A stretch of DNA of 64,000 nucleotides. It comes from Chondrus crispus. Taxonomy: Eukaryota > Rhodophyta > Florideophyceae > Gigartinales > Gigartinaceae. Under the pieces are notes generated by a model that had not been told where the DNA came from, did not search any database, and worked only from the letters and a program-made list of their open reading frames with translations. The position numbers and the translations under genes were made by a program. Location: positions 60,629 to 124,628 of the forward strand of contig NW_005179129.1 in NCBI RefSeq assembly GCF_000350225.1, written 5' to 3'. Positions 53,007 to 63,427 of the stretch are shown one piece after another. Positions within the stretch are counted from its first letter, which is position 1. Every line of letters starts with the position of its first letter.

Positions 53007-55349
53007 ATGAAGGTTTCAGGAAGTGAGGTTACGAGTGATACTGTGACTGAATACGTCGATCCGCGTAAAATTGTCAATCTCTGGTACTCCAGGCCAATTC
53101 TTCCTCGAGATGAAGATATTGTCAGAGAAGGGTTTCTGCAAAATGGATACATCAGCAGTTATCTCATATCATGTCGAGTGGCTACTGTTCCTGAAATACA
53201 GCTACTCTTTGAGAGAGAGCCACATTGCTACACGCCTGAAAAGGCATCAAAAGTGGCACGAGCAGTGATAAGAGAAGAGACAGATGGACGCGCTGGAGGG
53301 TATCGCTTTTGTTATGATGGACACATCCGCAAAAGAGTAGCGGTACAGCTAATGGAGGACGGGGTTTTGATGAAGGATTTCAAGTTGAAAGGTGAATTGG
53401 TAATGTCGATGCCAGCCCAAGATGAGATTGCGTATGGACTTTCGAGAAATGCTCTTCACTCTTTCTGTGTCCCGCTCTCTTTCCTCGCAACGCTCCTACG
53501 CTGCCACGAATACGACGTTGAACTGAATACCTGGTTGAGCCAAAGGCGGCAAAAATGTTTATCAGCGACCGAAGTTGCCCGTCGCCTGGTGTCAAGTACT
53601 GCAAGAGGGGTTCAGGATGACAAAGTTATGAGCAAACAGACTGAAACAAAGCGCCAAATCTTGGGAGTTGCTCGCAAGCTTCCCATTTCTACAGTTGACT
53701 ACTTACGGGATTTCATGTGCAATGATGATGGAGGCTTGCAAGTTGCGTTCACATTGGCAGATTTGCGAGCAATTCCCAAAAGACTGACGGCAGAGGAATA
53801 TTTAATGTTGGTGAAACGATTTATCAGGTATTATCAAGATTGCTTGCCTTCTCCGAAGCCGCTTCTCCCCAAAGATGTTTCGACATAGTTGGTGCAGTTA
53901 CGCCAGGCAATTCAAGAGCTTGAAAAATTCAAAACCCTTTGTGATTACGACGAAATCCCGAATGAGATGACCACAATTGCAGAAAGAATGACGTGTACGC
54001 AGCTGCTGGATATCCAAATGCAGGAACATGCGTTCAGCAAGCACCTTATACAACCACTTGAAACTGCGTGCAGAAATCTGGTGCCAAATGGGACTAACCA
54101 TTTGGAAATCGCCCGAAAAAGATTGCAACAAATACCTCAAGAGAACAGTGAGCACTCAGATACACATAAACATCCTGCGATTGATTCAGACACTGAACTA
54201 TCATCTCCAGGTACTTCAGAGAATGGAAGCTCAAAAGACGGTGAAGAGGAGGGCTCTGCGGCCAAAGCATCCCTCTTATCGCACAGTCAATACTCAGGCG
54301 GGCCCTGTGAACGGCACAATGAGAGACCAGTTGAATCAGTTGCAGAGGCAGCGTCAGTAATTGAGGCATCTCAATTACTACCGGTTGGGTGGAAGATTGT
54401 GCAGGCTACACTTGAGGACTTCATGACACAACACGATGAGTGGAAAATGGTGCAGGGGAAAGCCGATATGGTCATGACTGTTCTACAAGATGATGAATCT
54501 AATGAGGACTGCCTGAAACAGGTTGTACGTCACTGCGGTATGGCGATGAAACAGAGCGGCGTGTGCTATATCGTGTGCAATTTTATTCACTTCTCGAAGC
54601 TTTTTTCAGTTGTATGTGCGGAGGGCATGGAAATGATGAAGCATCCCATGCTTTACATACAAGATCCGTCAACAATCAAGAGAAAGACATTATCACAGCA
54701 CCCTCAAGAGTCAGGCTTCATCGCAGCAGTATTCTGGAGATCACCAGATCGCAGGCAAAAGCATCATTACTCATTTGCAAAAGGTTACAGAAGCTCAACC
54801 CTTCCGTCGTGGGTGAACTGTGTCACAAACGTACAACAATCGCGAAATCCCCTCTGCTGTGAACAAGGCAAAATCCTTAAAGTTAGAGACATTGAAAAGG
54901 ATCTCAGTGTATCTATTCTCGAGCAATGGTGCAAACCTGCAGGTATCTGTTATAATCCTAGAGCAGGCTCTATGTCCATGGGTTTGGCATGTTTGGACTT
55001 AGGTATCCAATACGTCGCGTTAGAACATGACTCGGAAATTTTCAAAGCGGCAAAAAGGAGGTTAGTCGCATCTGTTCAAAGCCAAGCTTTCAAGCGAAGG
55101 AAACTGGAGCGATGTACTCGGAGAGGAATAAAGGAAACCGACAACGAAAAGGAGAAAGAAGGAATGTCCTGTGGGATTGGGGAGAAGCATTGTCGCTTTC
55201 CGGGATTGGAAACTTCGTTTTCGTGCACAGCATGCGGCGTGGGAATGCATGACCTATGTGACTGGGCCAAAATCGTGACAATCATAAGCGTCGAGTTACG
55301 ACAAATGGTTGCGGTTTGCTCGGAGAAGTGCTTGGCATTGGAGAAATGA
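53007..55349 (+). pseudogene. ParB-DNA methyltransferase fusion gene, locus 2, with one in-frame stop
   Basis: From ATG 53007 a 293-codon ParB-like part: YVDPRKIVNLWYSRP, GFLQNGYISSYLISCRV and YDGHIRKRVAVQLMEDG, which keeps the ParB G-H-x-R box. It stops with TAG at 53886-53888, and the same frame continues directly for 486 codons to 55349. That part is a methylase relative: ICYNPRAGSMSMGLACLDLG and YVALEHDSEIFKAAKRRL are the SAM-binding half (FAGSGTT-like, then E-D---), preceded by CGMAMKQSGVCYIVCNF. The catalytic DPPY position reads TVLQ, so activity is probably lost. The tail has a zinc-finger-like cluster (FSCTACGVGMHDLCDW, CSEKC). Confidence 0.55.
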
Positions 55350-55433
55350 GTCCATTTCTTCGAAATGGCCGTCTCTTTGGTCCTACATCTACCCCACATT
55401 ACATCAGCAAGCTGCAGTTGACAGCGGCGGTGT

Positions 55434-55659
55434 CATGTTTGTTGATTCGAACAAACGCCGCGTGAGAGGGTTTATTGCTGTTCTTCGTAGCCTTCAAGAT
55501 TTTCTGGAAGCCGTGGACACTTTACGCGAGATGTCATGGACAAGCTCTCTCCTAAGTCCAAAAGATGAAATCCTTCATATCGTCTTGCAACCCATTCTTC
55601 GATCTGACATAATATTGATAAAAGATACCGCGCGCGGATCGCAAGCCCTTATAAAATGA
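55434..55659 (+). CDS. Small hypothetical ORF after the ParB-methylase gene
   Basis: From ATG 55434, about 74 codons: FVDSNKRRVRGFIAVLRSLQ, DFLEAVDTLREMSW, ending in a lysine codon before TGA. The frame is open upstream over the end of the methylase gene. Helical and charged. It could be an extra part of the element or a chance frame; no family recognised. Confidence 0.25.
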
Positions 55660-55873
55660 CAAGGGCAACGGCGCCTTCTTCGTCTTTTCAAAAACTACCT
55701 GAGGCAGACACCGGACAATGTTGCCTTCAGTCATTCTCCGCGCAACTGAACAAGAACACAAACCACAGTTTCGCAGTTCGACATGGCGAAATCGTGCGGA
55801 ACAAGACTACAAGAGTAGCGCTAAACTCCCTAGCAGAAAAATGAATAATTTGGGAGTGCAGCTACAGTGAAAT

Positions 55874-56299
55874 GTGATATTTTTAGCATATTTGAGTCAG
55901 AGTGCTCTACCCTCATCCCAAGAGCACACTCCCCCGTGTTCACACATCATCGGCGCCCTGGATACCATTGCCCCCGCCGTGCCCCCGCTCGACCACGGGC
56001 CCGACTCCGCTGCCCTCGGCCTCCCGCTCGCCCTGTTCGGACACGGCGATCGCGTCATTCTCCAGCCGTACGCCTCACTGCCGCTCGTGGCAGAGCTCAT
56101 TCCGAATCAATCTAGGAGGGCCTGCCGTATAGGCACGTCGCATAACGTGGGCTTGCAACTCTCGTCGACCGCCGCCTCGGCCGCGAAGAAGGCCGCCGCC
56201 GCGAAGACGGAGTCTCCGCTCGTGCAGACTGCCCACGCATTTTTGCAAAAGTCTAGCTCCACGCCGACGCGGCCTTCGGGGAAGCCCACGCCCAAGTAG
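55874..56299 (+). pseudogene. DENN/Avl9-like gene fragment, tentative
   Basis: A 141-codon frame whose middle reads ALGLPLALFGHGDRVILQPY, ASLPLVAELIPNQSRRACRI, GTSHNVGLQL. The order (LPL-LFG, F-PY-SL----, V-GTSN) recalls the Avl9 and DENND6 families, which act in exocytic trafficking. The start and the alanine-rich tail do not match anything. Sequence to about 57040 in other frames is GC-rich and coding-like (arginine/glycine-rich) but unidentified. Treated as one more host fragment inside the inverted repeat. Confidence 0.25.
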
Positions 56300-57525
56300 C
56301 AGACGCCGATTCGCGGCTCGAAGAGCTCTTCTGTCCCAGTGTCGTCGACGCCGTCGCCGGGGAATGGAGACACTTGTTGTTTGTCTACGCCCGGGAAACC
56401 GTCCCCGGTTCCAAGCGCCCAGACGGCCTCCGCGGAACGGCAGAGTGCCTATTGTGGACGCACTGGTCAATTTGACGACGGGCAAGGTGTCGGTGTCGGG
56501 GAGTATCGACCCGCTGTGTCGCATTACGTGCGTCGAGCGGTGATTCATGCGCGACTTGACTTTTTCGGCGGGCACGTCGTCGGCGTCTGTCTCGTCGTCG
56601 GGGGCGTATGTCGGGCTGGATGACTACATTCGTAGACGGTTGCGTGAGTACCTGAATTTGCTTTCTGCGATCGGTGGCGTCGGTTGAGGGGGTGCTCGGG
56701 GGACCGTTAGGCGGCGAAACTTGGAGCTCTGAAATGGTCGACGAGATGAATGTCTCACAGTTTGAGCTGTACAATAAGCAGTTTGTCAAGACGTGGATGA
56801 AGGCACAGAGGCCGGGAGCGCGACGGCTTCGAGCGGCACGGGCGAGCCGAGGACGCGCCGTTGCGACTGCAGGCTGGAAAGGGAGGCCAATTTTGGAGGG
56901 AGCGGGGGTGGGCGCGGTGTGGACGGTCGGGTCGGGAGCGGGCGTAGCGCTTGCGCGGCGGTATAGATACGGCAGCGGCGGCCGACGCGCCGGCGGCCGA
57001 TGGCAAGCGCGCGGGCGACGCCAAACGGACGGGCGTCGGTGAGGTGGGCGGGCTACCCGGGCAGGAGCTGCAGCAGGCGTGGTCGAAGCGATGCGGGCGG
57101 GCGCAGTGACAAGCCCCCAGGGAGTCTCCGGGAATTAATTTTTGTGTCATAGTCATATTTTTCTTTTTGTACACTCGCTCTGCAGGCGGTCTGTGTCCAG
57201 CGCGCGGCACACCAACGCGCAGCGCAGCGCAACGGGATGTGATTTTTTATGTAATAAGGATATTTATTTCCATGGATCAGTATTATGACTCGGGCATACG
57301 TGCCACGCCGCGTGAGCGTGTGGCAAGTGAACAGCCTGCGCTCTCCCCAAAAACGGATCGCTCGCCATCCTCTCTTGCACTTCCCCCAGTCGTTCTTCTC
57401 TTCCTTCTCCCGCCTTCACCCCTACGGGCGGATTCGGGTGGTGATATTTACGCTTCCTATCCGCATCATCACTGCACTCGCCCACATCTTATCCATTTTC
57501 AAGTCCTGCAGTGGTTCCCACCGCA

Positions 57526-58120
57526 ATGGAGGCTGCAGAGTTGTCCCGCGAGACGCCGTCGCCGCCTCGACCTTCTTCCTCTCTCCTCTCCCCCGAACCC
57601 CTCGATACGAAAATGGCTGATGAAAGTGAGAGCAAGCCGGAGACACCCTTTGAAACACCTGCTCAAAGAAGGCGGCGTGTTCGGAACGCCGCGTTGAAGA
57701 AGGCCTCGGAAATCGTTAAAAACGAGAGGAGACCAGTGGGACCCAAAAAGCGACGATTCTGCAAAGACAAAAAGTGCGTATTGCACGCTCTTTGCTGCTA
57801 ATCTGCCCTTTACCATGGTAGAGAAGTCATTGCAGGATGCATTCGAGGCATATGGCCCTGTGGCAACTGTTATGCCATTAGATCGAGAGGGAGTTTTGAG
57901 AGACTACGCATTTGTTGAGTTTGAACGAGAACGCGATATGAAGATTGCATAGCGAGAAGCGAACCGGATGAGGTCAGGAGGCCATCGCATTCTGGTAGAT
58001 GTGGAAAGGGGTCGAACTGTTAACGGTTGGCTGCCAAACAGGCTAGACGATCCGAACAATGTGTGCACGAGCAAGCGACGGAGTGAGAGGAGGGAGGCAA
58101 GGCCGAGACTAAAACATTAA
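57526..58120 (+). pseudogene. SNRNP70: U1 snRNP 70K protein pseudogene (right arm)
   Basis: Same structure as the left-arm copy: ATG 57526, N-terminal frame to about 57720 (TPFETPAQRRRRVRNAALKK), a one-base phase change, then the RRM frame QWDPKSDDSAKTKSAYCTLF, AANLPFTMVEKSLQDAFEAY, YAFVEFERERDMKIA, an in-frame TAG near 57947, HRILVDVERGRTVNGWLPNR, and TAA at 58118-58120. RNP1 (DYAFVEF) and the VDVERGRTV string are intact. Where the family has a tyrosine (ERDM--AY), this copy has the stop. A small basic tail (KRRSERREARPR) ends the protein. Confidence 0.75.
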
Positions 58121-58327
58121 GCGACAGGCTCTGAGAAGATGCGATGTCTTCTTCCTATACAAATATTTTATGCCCCATCAAGGCGAATTTACATCTACTT
58201 GTGTGAGCCTTTCCAACTAGTCACGCACTTCATCAACATGCTGTACGTAATAATTGGCTGAAGTGCTCTTCCGTTCAACTGTACATGTGTGAACACTAAT
58301 ATTCTTCCCGTCAGCATTGCGATATAT

Positions 58328-58552
58328 TTATTTAAACATGTCTTCATCGGTTCGGTCGTCACCAATAGAACAAACTCAGTCCGGCGCCTCACCCTCGACA
58401 TCGAAGCGTCTCAACACTTCAGCCACTGCTGCTCCTTTGTGCACCCCTCGCGGTCGAACGTAAAGGAGTTTTTGCCCCATCAAGACCTCCATCGGACTGC
58501 CGTGTAGCACCTCCTCGAGCGCTTGCCGAGCATCATGTGCTCGACTGACTGC
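58328..58552 (-). pseudogene. Trehalose-6-phosphate phosphatase-domain fragment (right arm)
   Basis: Mirror of 45326-45550: VRPRGVHKGAAVAEVLRRF, TGA at 58376-58378, then IGDDRTDEDMFK and TAA at 58328-58330. Two amino-acid differences from the left arm are visible in the preserved part (L/V and T/A). Same premature stop. Confidence 0.65.
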
Positions 58553-58601
58553 GAAATTGCATATAGCTGGCATCTCTGAAATGCCAGCTATATGCAATCT
58601 C
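58553..58601. repeat. 49-bp hairpin in the right arm
   Basis: Counterpart of 45277-45325. Arms of 21 bases with a single mismatch (GAAATTGC against GCAATCTC) and a 7-base loop. The left-arm copy pairs perfectly. Confidence 0.75.
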
Positions 58602-58903
58602 TTTCTGCGACATTGCCTCCGCACTTCATGGGTCAAGATTGTCGAATCTGTAGTTCATCGACATAAAGGTAGAGGAGATTGATCTACATCATGACTCCAA
58701 GGAATTATTCACTCTTTGAAACCGTGAATTTTACAGTTTCACAAAAATTACACACTTTGCTGCAGTGCGCAAAGAATAAATATACTTTCCCGAATTGGCG
58801 ACCTGTGTATAAAAGCCATAAATAGGCTTAAATTCGGCTTAGGCAATATTCAAACGCAGTTCTTTTTAAGAAGGAAAAATCTTTTTAATAACCAATCACT
58901 GTT

Positions 58904-59380
58904 GAAGGTCGTGGCCAGACGATTGGCCACGGCGGAGCTGATCGCTCCCTTTAGAGCCGTACCGGACGGGGATTCTTCATCCACAGTGGTGAGCGCGGTC
59001 ACCACCTCGCATTGGACTTGAGCGGGTAGAAGTTCGTCCAAAAGCGGTGGTATCGCGCTGCGTAAGTGCGCGTTCACGAGCGCGGGCACCGTTCGGTCGA
59101 GGCATACACGCGCTACCTGGGGGAGTTCCGTAGCGAGGAACTCCTCGACCCAGGCCTGGATGCGCGGCTGAATCGCGTCGACCATCCATTGGACGCGATT
59201 CTCAGTGCCTGCCGACGCGGCCGGCGTAACATCCGATGCGGACGCTCGCGTGCGGCCCGGTCGCGGTGGCGGTCGCAGCAGGGCTTCCGGGTTCTCCACC
59301 CGGGGGCGCGGTGCGCCACTGCCACTGCGGGTGCTCAGACGCCCGGAGGCGGAGTCTTCCCCTTGATCCGGTCGGTTCAT
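58904..59380 (-). pseudogene. Antisense gag-like ORF next to LTR-Y, truncated
   Basis: From ATG 59380 the minus strand encodes an arginine/proline-rich start, then a helical stretch (QWMVDAIQPRIQAWVEEFLA, ALVNAHLRSAIPPLLDELLP). It is cut at 58903 by the inverted-repeat arm. The following LTR is in plus orientation, so this ORF is antisense to it, as at LTR-A and LTR-X. The helical part recalls a Gag N-terminus, but no zinc knuckle or capsid motif remains. Function unknown. Confidence 0.4.
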
Positions 59381-59742
59381 CGTCGAATACGCTTCGCGAT
59401 CGACGCGGTGATTTCTCAACCTTTTCCGTCCGTACGGTTCTGCGCAGAGCGGGCGTCAAGGCGCGCGGCTCTACCTCGAGAGTTGTGTCCCCTCGACAAG
59501 AGTACCAAAATGTGGTACAACTCTCCTCAAACCCTAGCGGGCGAGAGGCTCGGAGGATGAGCCGAGGGAGCTCGCGACGCGAGACGCGCGGCGCGCAGTT
59601 ACCGGACGGTCGGACTTGCGAAAAGGGAGTGGCACACTGGCCGGTTACGCGCAGTCGTCCCGAGGTGCTAGATCGGAGACGACCGGTAACGGGTTAGAAG
59701 CCAACGCGCGAGAGAATACCGAAACGGTAGTACGTAGGCGCG

Positions 59743-60450
59743 AAAGGGAGGGGGGCAAGTCTGCCCCCCGTGTTTACTGCGAGGACGGTGTCCGGGTCTT
59801 AACCCCTCAGAGGGACGCCCGGGACACCTGTCCAATACAGTACCTGTCACTTACTGTGGACCAGGTACTGTACGCGATTGAAAATCTAGCGCCGTCATTA
59901 CACTACCGCACGGATCCTGACACTACGCGCTTGCATTACACTGCGCGCGCATTATCCCCACACGGTTCCTTACACTACACGTGTACCCAAGCGTACACCT
60001 GTCACTTGCTGCGCCCGTTCGGTAATCATGCGTATTACACGTGGGCCACGGTGCCCCGTGCCCGCTGCGCGCGGCCGCTCCTACTGTACACCGACCGCGG
60101 ATCAGTCGTTGTACCACACCTAGGTCCGTCTTCCAGCTTAACTAACGAGCGCGATCCGTCTTCGCGCGCGTTAAACGGGACAAAGCGGGTAGGGGACAGC
60201 CGCGTACGCGAGCGAGCCTAGATCTGCCTCCGGCTGTCGGCGCTGGTACGTTACCCAGCGCCGCTCCGGGGCGTCGAGGCGTAGATCGGCCCGCGCGTAC
60301 GCTCGTCCCGGACCGTCCCGCTCTACCACGCTACCAGGGCCCGCTTCCCTGTCCCGTTAGCTGTGTGTTCTCCCCGTCTTCTCGCCCCTCGTACGGGGTC
60401 TACGTCGAGCTAAGTGTACACCCCTCTCCGTTGGGGGGTGTTATACTACA
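59743..60450 (+). repeat. LTR-Y with upstream polypurine tract; 5' boundary uncertain
   Basis: A purine run (AAAGGGAGGGGGGC, 59743-59756) is followed by a palindrome-rich region. From about 60180 to 60450 the sequence matches the 3' part of LTR-X (for example GCGCTGGTACGTTACCCAGC and GGGGCGTCGAGGCGTAGATC) and ends TTATACTACA. The left part is diverged and I could not fix the TGTAG start. LTR-Y ends exactly where the coding sequence of gypsy-2 resumes, so it marks an insertion into that element. Confidence 0.65.
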
Positions 60451-62344
60451 CCTTCGACTCTCTGAAGAAAGCGCTCACGACGGCCCCCGTTCTGGCACAT
60501 CCCTCTTCACAGAAGGATTTTGTTGTGACTACGGACGCATCTAAGTTTGCGGTTGGTGCATGTTTAGAACAAGATGGTCGGCCTGTGGGTTATCTCTCGC
60601 ACCGGCTCTCGGACAGCGAAACTAACTGGGACACAGGTGATCAGGAGTTGTTAGCCTTTATGGTGGCCCTACGCGAATGGGACGTATATCTCCGCGGTCG
60701 CAAGTTTGTCTTTAAGACGGATCACGAGCCGATAAGGTATCTACAGTCTAAGGCTCGCCTTTCTGGCCGTCGAGCCAGGCGGTTGGACGAGCTCCAGTCA
60801 TACATGTACGAAGTTCAACATGTTCCGGGACCCAAGAACGTCGTCGCTGACGCTCTAAGCCGTCGTCCAGATCATTTGATATACCTCAAATCCATACAGC
60901 TACCCGGACCTAACTTCTTGCAACGAATCAGGGATGCGTACACTCAAGAAGAATTTGCTACGGCACTCTTCAAGAGACTGAGCGATAAGGACTCAATTGA
61001 CCCTCCTGATGATATGTGCTCTCGATACATCCGCAACTTTGACTTCAACGGTTCCCACCTCCTTTGGAAGGGCACGAACGACGCTCGTATCTACATACCG
61101 CACGTTGCTAATCTAAGAACGGACATGATACGAAGCTTTCATAATCCTTCCCACTTCGCCACAGAAAAGACACATGCGTCTTTAGCTCGGCACGTTTACT
61201 GGAGGGGGATGTACGAGGACGTCAAAGCTTACTGTGCTAGCTGCCACGATTTTCAACTCAACAAGGTACCGAACAAACTACCTTCGGGGAAGTTACAGCC
61301 CCATGACGTCCCCACGACATGCTGGGACGTGGTTACCACGGATTTTCTCACAGAATTGCTGAATAGTTCGGCAGGGTACGATAGCATCCTGGTCATTGTG
61401 GATAAGTTTTCCAAACGGGGCATCTTTATTCCCACTACAAAGACTATCACCGCCCCCAATGCTGCGCAACTTTTCCAAGATTACTTGTTTTCCAGGTTTG
61501 GTGTCCCAATCTGGATAATATCTGACCGCGATCCGAAGTTCAAATCAAGATTCTGGAAGTCACTGGCGGAGATAATCAACGTACTTCTCAACATGTCAAC
61601 AGCCGATCATCTCGAGACTGATCGCCAATCGGAAATATTGATTCGGACAATCGCCACCATGTTACGAGCCGCCATTCAAAAAGATAAAACTCAGTGGCAC
61701 ACCCAGTTGTTGATATTGGCCGGATCCCTCCCAACCCGCTCATAAGACTCCTATCTGAATGCAAGATACCGTCCCAACATGCAGAGGACTTCGCGTCTAA
61801 AAGAGAATCATTCCGATTGGTCGCTCGCGACAATCTGGCTTTCGCACGTGCACGTCAAAAGCACTATGCGGATAAGAAGAGGCTCAATGTGCCATTCAAG
61901 GTCGACGATTTGGTTCTTTTACGCTCCGACAAGCTTGACACCTTCAGTCGTTCTGATTTACCCGCTAAATGGCGCCCTAAGTACCTCGGACCATTACGGA
62001 TACGCGACGTTCTCGGTCCGGTGACCTACCGTATTGAACTGCCACCCTCTATGGCACGAGCACACGACGTCTTCCACGTCTCGAAATTGAAGAAATACAT
62101 ATGGCCACCTGGGAGTAGTGGCCTGCTTCCTGTGGTAATTGATGCAGATGGTACAGTGGAGGAAGAAGTTGAAGCTATCCTGGGAAAGAAACGTCAGAAC
62201 CGTAGACTTTTCTATTTGGTACAGTTTGTTGGTGATGCAGTTTCCGAAGCAATTTGGATACACAAGTCGGAGTTAACGCATTGTAACGATAAGATTTCGC
62301 ACTACGAACAATCGACGCGGACGTCGATTTCAGAAGGAAGGTAA
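60451..62344 (+). pseudogene. gypsy-2 pol fragment: RT end, RNase H, integrase, chromodomain
   Basis: Begins inside the RT-RNase H junction (FDSLKKALTTAPVLAHP). RNase H shows VVTTDASKFAVGACLEQ and FKTDHEPIRYL. Integrase has an HHCC region (HNPSHFATEKTHASLARH, CASCHDF), VTTDFLTEL, IISDRDPKF and TDRQSE at the third acidic position. Around 61700-61740 the frame shifts and the segment normally following WHTQL is missing. The second frame (to 62344) carries the post-integrase GPY-like region (KYLGPLRIRDVLGPVTYRIE), VFHVSKLKKY and a chromodomain-like end (EAILGKKRQN, FYLVQFVGD). A gypsy lineage distinct from gypsy-1. Confidence 0.75.
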
Positions 62345-63427
62345 GTGTAACACTGTGGTGTTCCGCCACGAAAGCATTAGTCAGATGTCATACAGCATGA
62401 TTTCGTATGCATCTCTCTCCGTCATTTTTAGTCCAAACTCTCCTACGGAGTTCTCCTTCACTGTACAGTACTTAGTCCTCACGACGACTCCGAGAGAAGG
62501 AGAAACGAGGAGGAGACACGACGAGTAAACGACTCGTGCAACGAGGATTTTTACGCTCAACACTTTTCCTCGTCACAGTGGAAGCTGACGACGCAAATAA
62601 ATCTCGAGATACGGGAAGTGGTCCGAGGAGGCTTTTTGAGCAAAGGCCATGTACTTGGATACTTCCTTGCACATAGCCTAAGTTTCACAGCGTTGCAGAC
62701 CCAGCCACCGGAGCACCCCTGCTGGCGCGCCAGCAGGGATGCCCTGGTGCTCTCCGTGTTGGATAGAACCACAGTGCTTTTGCCACGTGTCCCACAAAAC
62801 CACCCCCGCTTTTGGCCCTTGTGCTCCTCCCGAAAGCTTAAATTTGCCAATAAAACCATGTGCGGACACTATATACGTGTAATATACCGTAATAAACTTT
62901 GTGATAAACTAAAATGCCCAACACGCCCAACACCTCTCGTTTATCTGACATTTACCCACATAAACGCCAGCTGTTCCCGTTTTATTATACTATTATTTAT
63001 CATTATTATTTGTTATTAGCAACAGGAGCGCGAACAGCGACGAAAGACCGAGGAAAAGCCCGCCAGATACGAGGAAAGAGACGTGCGCGAACAACAAAAG
63101 GCAGAAGCGAAAAAAAAAAAAAAAAAACACACGGAGCATCGATCACCAGTTTCAACCCATTTGGGGCAGAGCAACTAATTGTTGTAAGTTAATTTATCAA
63201 CGATATTACCAAAACATACTTTCGGGGAACGCTACCTCCGTCTTTACCAAATGTTGCCATTCTCTACTAGCACCACGGCGTCGCGCCTGACAAACGTTAT
63301 CTCCTACCGTACGCGCGCACAACAAAAGAAAACGAAAAAGAACAAGAAAAGCAGGCCAATTCAGTCAGAGCCGCCCAACAACCCAACCAGAAAACAAACA
63401 ATCAGAAAAAATCAAAAAAAAACCTAC
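62345..63427. other. Non-coding interval with GC palindrome and A17 run
   Basis: Contains a perfect 22-bp palindrome (62717-62738, centred on GGCGCGCC) embedded in wider arms (GAGCACC and GGTGCTC). A run of about 17 A lies near 63110-63127. No gene seen. The rightmost part probably belongs to the intron or downstream exons of the FkbM gene. Confidence 0.4.

Larger units (their letters stand above)
57168..58903 (-). repeat. Right arm of the 1.74-kb inverted duplication
   Basis: Reverse complement of 44976-46724. Its outer end at 58903 (CCAATCACTGTT) abuts the antisense gag-like ORF of the element next to LTR-Y, which it truncates. The inner end is near 57168. The spacer between the arms is about 10.4 kb and contains locus 2 and several gene fragments. 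Confidence 0.85.
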
